In this document: in pieces, positions 35,241 through 41,385 of the stretch
Position numbering within the stretch: the first letter of the stretch is position 1
Layout of the letters: every line of letters begins with the position of its first letter
Assembly: GCA_017650905.1 (NCBI GenBank)
Contig: JAGCDZ010000108.1
Span: 1-43,912 of the forward strand
DNA: 43,912 bases
Direction of reading: 5' to 3'
Origin: Prevotella sp.
GTDB taxonomy: Bacteria; Bacteroidota; Bacteroidia; Bacteroidales; Bacteroidaceae
The notes under the pieces: model-generated
The model's database searches: none
Told to the model about the DNA's origin: nothing
The model's input: the letters and a program-made list of their open reading frames with translations, nothing else
Position numbers and translations under genes: made by a program

Positions 35241-35775
35241 ATGCTTTGAGAAAAAGATTGTATTTAAATCTACAGATGCTTTCAACATAAGATTAAACGC
35301 GTCGAAGTGTAAATGCTCTTCAAGATTTACAGTACATGAGAAAAGAAGTTGTTTTTCTATTCTTTGCAAAGATTGTAAACTTGTTGACAAATATAAGATT
35401 GATGGATATTTCGATAGCGATAAAAGCCATAAAAAGTGTGATTATCTTTTCATATATTACGACAATAATAACAAGAATAATAGAACTATCATATTTGTAG
35501 AATTGAAAGGCAAAGATATAGAACATGCCATTAAACAACTTGATGCAACTATATCAACCTTTGACAAGGAGCATTTCTTTTCAGGGAAAGATGAAAAAGG
35601 GCTAATAGGAGCAGTCGTTTCTACAGGTTACCCGACAGATGATGCCACATTCCGAAAACTGAAAAAAAATTTAATCGACAAATTTAAGAAATACAATATA
35701 CAAGTAGAGCGAAAAACATATCATATGCGATACGACCCTAAAAAAAACAAATGTTTAGGAGTTAATGAGAAATGA
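35230..35775 (+). CDS. PD-(D/E)xK nuclease-like protein, partner of the ATPase
   Basis: 181 residues from ATG 35230 (MSCKCFEKK), overlapping the ATPase gene by 11 bp in another frame; a frame open from 35137 lies wholly within the ATPase gene and is not used. Asp71 in KKCDYLFIYY, then Glu91 and Lys93 in IIFVELKGK, then Gln103 in AIKQLDATI match the spacing of a restriction-like PD-(D/E)xK nuclease core. Upstream Cys residues (C27, C29, C41, C46, C49, with H36) may bind zinc. The family is not recognised by name. Translational coupling suggests a complex with the ATPase, which might control nuclease activity; this is inference. Confidence 0.7.
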   Translation: MSCKCFEKKIVFKSTDAFNIRLNASKCKCSSRFTVHEKRSCFSILCKDCKLVDKYKIDGYFDSDKSHKKCDYLFIYYDNNNKNNRTIIFVELKGKDIEHAIKQLDATISTFDKEHFFSGKDEKGLIGAVVSTGYPTDDATFRKLKKNLIDKFKKYNIQVERKTYHMRYDPKKNKCLGVNEK

Positions 35776-35910
35776 AGGATTGTTACTTTCCACCTCATAG
35801 TAATATGCTTATAAAAATAGAAACTAATTGTGTTTATTTTAATTGTAATTATAGTCATTTATCTTCTCCGTAAAATATTACACTTCACATTCAAAATGCC
35901 CTCTATTCTT

Positions 35911-35939
35911 GGATTATTCAGAAATAATCCTTATCTTCG
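35911..35939 (+). promoter_or_regulatory. possible promoter with perfect palindrome
   Basis: GGATTATT, CAGA, AATAATCC (35911-35930) is a perfect 8-bp inverted repeat directly before TATCTTCG (35932-35939), a near match to the -7 box. It could be an operator. Confidence 0.45.
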
Positions 35940-35950
35940 CATCGTTCATT

Positions 35951-35993
35951 CCTGGTAGTCCCTGAAGCGATTCAAACTATCAGGTGTTTTTTT
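35951..35993 (+). terminator. intrinsic terminator
   Basis: CCTGGTAGT (35951-35959) pairs with ACTATCAGG (35976-35984, one G-U), then TG and seven T. It may end the ATPase-nuclease transcript, or act on the short leader started by the promoter-like site just upstream. Confidence 0.8.
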
Positions 35994-36031
35994 GCCCTTG
36001 ACAATGCTTTTCCCCCATATTATATTGTACA

Positions 36032-36547
36032 ATGAAGCGATATTGCTTCAAAAACAAAATAATCGACAATATGACGAACAAAACAACAATCACGAAGTTC
36101 AATGTCGGCGACATTGTGACTATCGCCAGCGATTACAATGAGTTTGCGAAACTTGACATAGCTCAGCCGCAGATTCAAGTCTATTCTGTTATGTCCGTAA
36201 ACGCGGATGAGACGCTTTCTCTTGCAGGAGTGTTTTCTGACATACCGACAAAATTCATAGAAGGCGTGCCTATAGAAAGTGAACTTGCCAAGCAAATTTA
36301 CTATGACACGAATCATGTACGCCCTTATGAGATTGGGAAAATGTATCTGCAAGAGGACATTTATTCTCGACCGCATTTTACGGCAACGATGGAAGAAAGA
36401 TTACACAACACTCCAATATGGAAAAAGATGCAAGCAGAAGAATTCCACTACGTCCATGAGTTGCAGCACTGGCTTGTAGAACATATTGGTTATTCCAGAA
36501 TCTTTGTAAATCAATTCTGGGGCATGAGAAGGCCACTTGAAATATAA
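36032..36547 (+). CDS. conserved-looking hypothetical protein
   Basis: 171 residues, or 158 if the start is the ATG at 36071 (MTNKTTITKFNVGDIVTI), which gives a more natural N-terminus. A small β-rich opening (KFNVGDIVTIASDYNEF, VYSVMSVNADETLSLAGV) resembles SH3-like modules; the middle FIEGVPIESELAKQIYY and the end EEFHYVHELQHWLVEHIG recall a family of small proteins common in Bacteroidetes phages and islands, from memory only. The function is unknown. HELQH looks like a zinc-protease motif but probably is not one. Confidence 0.6.
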   Translation: MKRYCFKNKIIDNMTNKTTITKFNVGDIVTIASDYNEFAKLDIAQPQIQVYSVMSVNADETLSLAGVFSDIPTKFIEGVPIESELAKQIYYDTNHVRPYEIGKMYLQEDIYSRPHFTATMEERLHNTPIWKKMQAEEFHYVHELQHWLVEHIGYSRIFVNQFWGMRRPLEI

Positions 36548-36713
36548 TGAATAATTAGCGGGAAAACTTGGCGTGTGAAAGGATAACATCTGGATTTTTT
36601 TATTCGCCGTATGGAGTCAAAGGGTTTTTATGTACACCTTCACCGTCAAGAATTCCTATTATGATTTGTTTCTAATCGGAGGCTGTTTTAAACTATTTAT
36701 CACCAATAGATTT

Positions 36714-37163
36714 CTACTGTAATACCCCATTCTGAAATTTTGTTTCGCTAATCTCAAAGGTAAAATGTACACCATTTTGTTCATTTGGTAAAATGGTCGT
36801 TGCGCCGAGCATCATCAAGTCCATACCTATAACCAGTTTATTTCTCGAACCAGGTACGGCAACACCGTCGCGAATAAATACATAATGCTTATCAGAGAAT
36901 CGCAAATAGAATGAGCAATAACGCGATGGTTGGGTAACAGTGCCGAGTTGCATGACGGTTTCTTCACGAAGTGGTATACCCATCTCTATCGCAAATTCCA
37001 TCGGTATGCAAGTGTTTGTGGCCCCAGTGTCCCATAAAGCTTTCAACGTGCGAGTCTTTGCTTGCGTTGGTGATATGAATATACAGATACCAACCTCACT
37101 ACGGATTCTTAAGAATTCGTGTCTGCTAGAAATTACAGGAAGAGTATCAATGTCGATCAACAT
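36714..37163 (-). CDS. retropepsin-like aspartic protease
   Basis: 149 residues with the catalytic DTGA motif in LKALWDTGATNTCIPMEFA, followed by the typical β-flap region and the second family motif LVIGMDLMMLGATTI (hydrophobic-hydrophobic-G-x-D). This is the single-domain, dimer-forming retroviral-type aspartic protease fold. There is no signal peptide, so it should be cytoplasmic. The 18-bp gap to the lipoprotein gene upstream suggests one transcript. The target is unknown; self-contained versions in bacteria are little studied. Confidence 0.8.
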   Translation of the reverse strand: MLIDIDTLPVISSRHEFLRIRSEVGICIFISPTQAKTRTLKALWDTGATNTCIPMEFAIEMGIPLREETVMQLGTVTQPSRYCSFYLRFSDKHYVFIRDGVAVPGSRNKLVIGMDLMMLGATTILPNEQNGVHFTFEISETKFQNGVLQ

Positions 37164-37181
37164 TCGATACTAAACTCTTCT

Positions 37182-37550
37182 TCAATTAAAAAATATTGGA
37201 AATTCACTCTCAAGATCAATCTCATTCAGCAAATCCTTATATTTCGTTTCCCATTCGTGTTCTGTCATTTCATACCCATTAATGTCAAAATGTTTAAGGC
37301 CACCATTATGTAGGAATTTTGTGGATACTAAGGCTGGATTTCCATTTTTATGAAACAAAGTAATCTTTACAGGTCTTCCATCGCTGACTTCAACAACAAG
37401 GCTCTTACCATCCTTGGACCATACTTTACCTGTATAGTTCTTGTCCTTGTAAACTATTTCATTATTTACGCACTGAACGTCTGTGCTTTTGATTTTACTA
37501 TCACAAGAGCACAAGAGCACGGCCACCAATACAATTAAAAAATTCTTCAT
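37182..37550 (-). CDS. small lipoprotein with MORN/YwqK-like segment
   Basis: About 122 residues from ATG 37550 (MKNFLIVLVAVLLCSC, lipobox LCSC); an ATG two codons earlier is possible. The mature part has short antiparallel β text, VYKDKNYTGKVWSKDGKSLVVEVSDGRPVKITLFHKNGNPAL, which resembles MORN-type or YwqK-family repeats, then a helical tail. The function is unknown. Upstream of the retropepsin gene in the same unit. Confidence 0.65.
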   Translation of the reverse strand: MKNFLIVLVAVLLCSCDSKIKSTDVQCVNNEIVYKDKNYTGKVWSKDGKSLVVEVSDGRPVKITLFHKNGNPALVSTKFLHNGGLKHFDINGYEMTEHEWETKYKDLLNEIDLESEFPIFFN

Positions 37551-37617
37551 ATTCATAGTGTTTTGACTCTTTTATTTCATTAGTTTTATACGCTCCTTCA
37601 CTTCAGACAGAGTAAAG

Positions 37618-37911
37618 CTAAAGAGCAAGCCGGAAACCTATATCACTGTCCGCATGGGTTGGTTCGCTGCTACAGCGGTATGCAACACGGTAAACCGTAG
37701 CATCACCGCCGTACCAACTGCCTACGCGACATACACGATAAGAGCCTGAAGTAGGTCCAGTCGGATTGTGTTCGGGACTAATGGAAGAATAGTTCAAACT
37801 TGACCAGTCCTGACACCACTCATACACATTTCCGCTCATATCGTAAATACCCAATTCATTTGGAATCTGATTAGCCAAGAAGTTTTGCTTTTTGCATCTG
37901 AAACTCTTCAT
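37618..37911 (-). pseudogene. C-terminal fragment of a formylglycine-generating-enzyme (SUMF1) domain protein
   Basis: The frame encodes the typical end of an FGE-sulfatase domain: NELGIYDMSGNVYEWCQDW, then YRVCRVGSWYGGDATVYRVAYRCSSEP and the terminal DIGFRLAL. The N-terminal two thirds of the domain are absent. The homology begins right at the stop codon of the upstream SHOCT gene, and the first 13 or so residues (MKSFRCKKQNFLA) are merely the SHOCT codons in another frame. This looks like a deletion or recombination scar. A short expressed protein cannot be excluded. Confidence 0.75.
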
Positions 37912-39175
37912 CAGTCAAAATACCATCAGCTTTCAATTTAGCAAGTTTGGCTAATTCATCAGCAACGCTAGGAGATGGCGATGATACTTGCTGTACTAAG
38001 GGCTGAGCTACAGAAGCACTTACTTGTATCTGTTTTGCATTATCGATAATTACAGACAAGATGTCCTTCGCTTCATTGGCATTCTTTGTAAAAGTCTCAT
38101 ACATTTTCCTGTCGGCATCCTCTTTTGTCTTTAAAACTCGATCAATATCCTTGAAATGAAGAACACATGATGATCTACTTGTGCTACGAAGAAGGATCTT
38201 GACATCTATACTCTTGACTTCCTTGTTTTGCTTACTTGCACCGGAAAGACCACCTACTACAGCACCAGCTCCACCCATTAGGACGCCGCCAACTATTGCG
38301 CCACCAACAGTTCTACCCGCAGATTTTGTGTACAATTGGTTGCCATTCTCTTCATAAGAGACCTCAATAATGTCGGTGTAGTTAAATATTTCATGGGAAC
38401 TTTCTCCAATAATAACTAGGACTTTAAAGAAGTCGTCCATTATAAACAAATAATTTCCAACAGCCTTAGTGTTCACTGTTGATTTCTCTCCTCTTTTCTT
38501 GGGCAAGCTATTAGCATTTATATAATTAAATACCGAGCCGACCCCTCCTGACGCACAGTATGCTATTAAACCACGGTTTTCTTCAATGAGTATATGATAA
38601 ATATTATTTTTTACCATACCAGAAGCAGTTCGAGACGTCCTAAACATTCTAAAGCGAGGTTGGATAGAGTTATTTACAGCAACGTCTTTATTATTATCTT
38701 TTTCTGCAATTGATATTATTTGGTGATTGATTCTGTAATCAGAATAAGAACCAGACAGTAATCTACGTTTTACAGGGTCGTAGATGTTGAAAACAGGATT
38801 TGAATATATTGCGAGTTCATTTCCTGGGAATTCAAAATCATCAACGTATTCCTTCTTTATACCGTCTGTCGTGACTCTCATTAACATCACCTGTTTTTTA
38901 TTGGAATCAAAGTAAATCTTCAATCGATCATCTCCTATGAATACGCTCCTATCAAAATCAGTTGAACTCTCTTCATCTTCCTTAATTAATTGTAGCCTTT
39001 TCTTTTGGTTGTGGCTTTGCACTATTGCAGTTATTACCGCGCCAATAATAACAACTACTACAACTACGATAATCAAAGTGAAGAATACTCCTAATTCTTC
39101 TCCGCTGAACGAACCTCCACCTAGCAATGCAAATAAAAGTAAGGCTAGAGATGATAAAATAATTTTTGAATTCAT
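37871..39175 (-). CDS. membrane-anchored protein with C-terminal SHOCT domain
   Basis: 434 residues. Two N-terminal hydrophobic helices (IILSSLALLLFALLGGG and LGVFFTLIIVVVVVVIIG), then a long β-rich region. A Gly-rich helix hairpin AGRTVGGAIVGGVLMGGAGAVVGGLSG resembles the segment found in bacterial PH-like/GRAM-like envelope proteins. The last 30 residues, ADELAKLAKLKADGILTDEEFQMQKAKLLG, form a SHOCT domain, an oligomerisation tail. The function is unknown. It starts 6 bp after the gene for a membrane protein upstream, so the two are co-transcribed. Confidence 0.8.
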   Translation of the reverse strand: MNSKIILSSLALLLFALLGGGSFSGEELGVFFTLIIVVVVVVIIGAVITAIVQSHNQKKRLQLIKEDEESSTDFDRSVFIGDDRLKIYFDSNKKQVMLMRVTTDGIKKEYVDDFEFPGNELAIYSNPVFNIYDPVKRRLLSGSYSDYRINHQIISIAEKDNNKDVAVNNSIQPRFRMFRTSRTASGMVKNNIYHILIEENRGLIAYCASGGVGSVFNYINANSLPKKRGEKSTVNTKAVGNYLFIMDDFFKVLVIIGESSHEIFNYTDIIEVSYEENGNQLYTKSAGRTVGGAIVGGVLMGGAGAVVGGLSGASKQNKEVKSIDVKILLRSTSRSSCVLHFKDIDRVLKTKEDADRKMYETFTKNANEAKDILSVIIDNAKQIQVSASVAQPLVQQVSSPSPSVADELAKLAKLKADGILTDEEFQMQKAKLLG

Positions 39176-39181
39176 AGGTCT

Positions 39182-39667
39182 TTATTTTATTAGTTTTGTA
39201 ATTACATACAAAAGAATTGCGAATAAATAGCTTGCGACATCAACCCAGTCAAATACGCCGGGGAATAAGCCAAAATATTGCAAGAACTCTGATAACAAAG
39301 CAAAGAACGGTAAAGAGAAAATAAATATATATGAACTTATTGACTTTGTACCATTCCAGATAGCGTCAACTAAAAACAAATACGCAAATATCCATAGACC
39401 ATCAGGGAGGCTATTCTTAACCCAACCATAAACACCTCCAGAGTTTACCAACCCTCTAATTGCATCCACTTCACCACTAACGCCTAATTGTTCGAACCAA
39501 GTAAACATTAGTAATGACTTATCTCGGAATCCAACGTATATTAGGCCACCTATTATCAGAATTGCAAATGATAGGATAACCTTAACAATACGTTGTTTAT
39601 TTGTGTACTGTCGATAATATCGTTGTTTAATCATTGACATTTCCAAAGGGATAATATAGTTACCCAT
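39182..39667 (-). CDS. hypothetical membrane protein, weakly VanZ-like
   Basis: About 161 residues from ATG 39667 (MGNYIIPLEMSM); the frame opens at 39709, and ATGs also occur at 39640 and 39634. Four hydrophobic segments are visible: VKVILSFAILIIGGLIYVG, DGLWIFAYLFLVDAIW, ISSYIFIFSLPFFALLSEF and WVDVASYLFAILLYVI. The text SEFLQYFGLFPGVFDWVDVASYLFA recalls the E..Q / D..D pattern of VanZ-like proteins, a weak hint. It lies downstream of the structured RNA on the same strand. Confidence 0.55.
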   Translation of the reverse strand: MGNYIIPLEMSMIKQRYYRQYTNKQRIVKVILSFAILIIGGLIYVGFRDKSLLMFTWFEQLGVSGEVDAIRGLVNSGGVYGWVKNSLPDGLWIFAYLFLVDAIWNGTKSISSYIFIFSLPFFALLSEFLQYFGLFPGVFDWVDVASYLFAILLYVITKLIK

Positions 39668-39730
39668 ATTCCTTCTGCCTCTCCATCCTTTGCAGCACCA
39701 CCAAGGCAATTTCTATAAATTATTATTTGA

Positions 39731-39930
39731 AGAAGCGTGGAGCTGATACCACGTCTTCTAATGGAGGTCGTAGGATAACCTTGATGTGCAGATGCAGTAA
39801 CCAGTCCACGCTATAGCACGAACCGTTATCACTGTCCTTGCACATCTTTGGAAGTTTCCTACGTTTCCATTAGCAAGTCGAGCATAACGCTTCGTTGTTT
39901 CAATATGTCTTGTGTCTCTTACGAAAACAC
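39731..39930 (-). ncRNA. structured RNA candidate, about 200 nt
   Basis: Minus-strand transcript predicted from the -7 box at 39942-39935. From 5' to 3': hairpin GTGT...ACAC (39930-39912), hairpin around 39895-39880, then a long imperfect hairpin whose arms pair as 39873-39866 with 39765-39758 (CTAATGGA/TCCATTAG), 39863-39857 with 39775-39769 (CGTAGGA/TCCTACG), 39846-39839 with 39790-39783 (GATGTGCA/TGCACATC) and 39834-39831 with 39798-39795. A 3' hairpin CGTGG/CCACG (39753-39736) follows. No gene is supported here. It may be an independent RNA or the leader of the downstream membrane-protein gene. The Rfam family is not recognised. Confidence 0.6.
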
Positions 39931-39934
39931 GATG

Positions 39935-39942
39935 CAAATATA
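39935..39942 (-). promoter_or_regulatory. -7 box of structured RNA
   Basis: TATATTTG on the minus strand, with a TTG about 21 bp upstream as a possible -33 element. Confidence 0.55.
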
Positions 39943-40024
39943 ACAAATAAATCGCAAACATGGCAATGTTTGTCGAAAAAATGACGAAAATGAGCGCAAA
40001 AAACGCCAAAAGTCCATCCAGAAG

Positions 40025-40588
40025 CTACAAATTACGTTCATGAGCTGCTATAATCAACGCCCGTTCTTCGGTGAAGGTCTTGATACTCCTAATGATAGTC
40101 TGAGTATCGAAGTAGCTATAGAACCGCTCATAGAAGCCTGCCTTGAAATTGAAGAAGAACAGCATCAGTTCACTCGCCTTTAGCCAACGGAATCTACTAT
40201 AGATTGCCATTGCCGTGAACTGAAGTTGATCTTTTGTCACGTCTTCCTTTAATCCACAACTCAGACTGGCATCTGCAATCAATGGAATAAGCCATTTGGC
40301 AGAAGTGAATGAACCATACATGATATCGACCTCTGTCAATGTTGGCGAGGGACCAAAGAAGCAATATGTTGGATCCTGGCAAATGAGCAGTTGCCTTTGT
40401 GAACTAAAAATGTTAAAAAAGTATTCAACTGTCGGAAATCTCTGTAGCAACCACTGTCTCTGCTGGGATAGCTGTGGTTTCTGCAGCAAAGTTGAGACCG
40501 ACAATTGCCTGGACTGCGTTTTGATATACGTCCCGTTTTCTTCTTTCCGTTCCGCTAAGAGTTGGGTAAGTGTTTCTGGTTGTTTCAT
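40025..40588 (-). CDS. DUF6633-like hypothetical protein
   Basis: 187 residues; the only early Met is at 40588 (MKQPETLTQLLAERKEENG). It has no membrane segment or known catalytic motif. The C-terminal half is helical (KDQLQFTAMAIYSRFRWLKASELMLFFFNFKAG). I associate it with DUF6633, a family of mobile-element proteins in Bacteroidetes, with moderate certainty. Its first 164 bp overlap the end of the upstream gene in another frame, so it is probably translated by coupling from that transcript. Confidence 0.65.
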   Translation of the reverse strand: MKQPETLTQLLAERKEENGTYIKTQSRQLSVSTLLQKPQLSQQRQWLLQRFPTVEYFFNIFSSQRQLLICQDPTYCFFGPSPTLTEVDIMYGSFTSAKWLIPLIADASLSCGLKEDVTKDQLQFTAMAIYSRFRWLKASELMLFFFNFKAGFYERFYSYFDTQTIIRSIKTFTEERALIIAAHERNL

Positions 40589-41231
40589 TTTGAATGGTGT
40601 TTATGTTTAATGGATGTGTCTCCCAGTATCGCTCTGAGAGAAAGTTATCAAAGTTCTTTCTGTATCTGACTTCTGGCGTGGATGCGACATACAGAGGGAT
40701 GTAAGCAAGAATACTATCCCTATTCTTGGCAGACAGGGAATTCCATTTCTCTTTTAGAGTTTCAACATTCCCTACTGGCTTTCCATACATCTCCCAGACA
40801 GTCTCAAAAGAATAGTCCGCCCCACTCCCCTCACTGATGATAAGAGCGTTAGCGTTATCATCATCATTGTCAGTCTTATTGTCATTATCACTATTATTAT
40901 CATTTTGGCATGCGTTCGGATGCGGTGGCATGCGATCGCATGCAATCGCAGGTGGTTGCTCTTCCTGATGCTGCTTCTCATACCGTTTCTTGGCATTCGT
41001 AACATTACGTTCACAACGTTCTTCATACTTCTTGTGGTCACGATCTATCTGCGTGCATAACATCGTAAACAATGCAGTTAATGCAGTATCTGACGATTCG
41101 AGCATCTGACCATTCCTACCATAGCGCAGCACCGCTTTAAAAAGAATACCAGCCTGTTCGTCTGTCAAATAATCAATAGCAACGGCGCTATCAAGATAGA
41201 GAATAATACTTTTGATTTCTTTCTTAACCAT
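40425..41231 (-). CDS. DUF6291-like replication-associated protein
   Basis: About 268 residues from ATG 41231 (MVKKEIKSIILYLDSAVAIDYL), chosen because the promoter TACTTTTG lies at 41267-41260, after the earlier Met at 41273. N-terminal part: LTDEQAGILFKAVLRYGRNGQ and CERNVTNAKKRYEKQ, as in DUF6291 proteins related to phage replisome organisers. A low-complexity Asn/Asp linker (NDNNSDNDNKTDNDDDNAN) follows, then a DnaT-like helical end (FETVWEMYGKPVGNVETLKEKWNSL). It probably loads replication proteins on an element; this is inference. Confidence 0.7.
   Translation of the reverse strand: MVKKEIKSIILYLDSAVAIDYLTDEQAGILFKAVLRYGRNGQMLESSDTALTALFTMLCTQIDRDHKKYEERCERNVTNAKKRYEKQHQEEQPPAIACDRMPPHPNACQNDNNSDNDNKTDNDDDNANALIISEGSGADYSFETVWEMYGKPVGNVETLKEKWNSLSAKNRDSILAYIPLYVASTPEVRYRKNFDNFLSERYWETHPLNINTIQNETTRNTYPTLSGTERRKRDVYQNAVQAIVGLNFAAETTAIPAETVVATEISDS
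40928..40943. repeat. perfect 16-bp palindrome within DUF6291-like gene
   Basis: GCATGCGATCGCATGC, self-complementary, next to a further GCATGC at 40908-40913 and a triplet-rich Asn/Asp tract. It may simply reflect linker codons. Confidence 0.8.
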
Positions 41232-41259
41232 ATCAAAATACAATTTCAATTTTTGGCTG

Positions 41260-41267
41260 CAAAAGTA
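41260..41267 (-). promoter_or_regulatory. -7 box of DUF6291-DUF6633 pair
   Basis: TACTTTTG on the minus strand, 28 bp before ATG 41231. Confidence 0.6.
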
Positions 41268-41385
41268 AACCAATAAAGCGACGATACAAGTGATTATAGC
41301 AAAATCTCAAAAATTTAACATTTCAAGGCGATATTGTTCACAGAATTTCGGACTCTGCCTGAAAAAAGTACTCTTGAAATTTGGC

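Noticed and set aside
36440-36500. HELQH (HExxH-like) motif in the hypothetical protein at 36032-36547, suggesting a zinc protease
   Set aside because: No downstream metal ligand is convincing, the protein is small, and related small Bacteroidetes proteins that I recall have a similar VHELQ text without the second His.
39731-39930. Retron msr/msd RNA
   Set aside because: The long hairpin with pairing ends looks retron-like, but no reverse transcriptase gene lies on either side.
39758-40009. An 83-codon minus-strand reading frame with integrase-like text (HIETTKRYARL)
   Set aside because: It coincides with the hairpin arms of the RNA, most of it has no protein-like pattern, and the integrase resemblance is too short.
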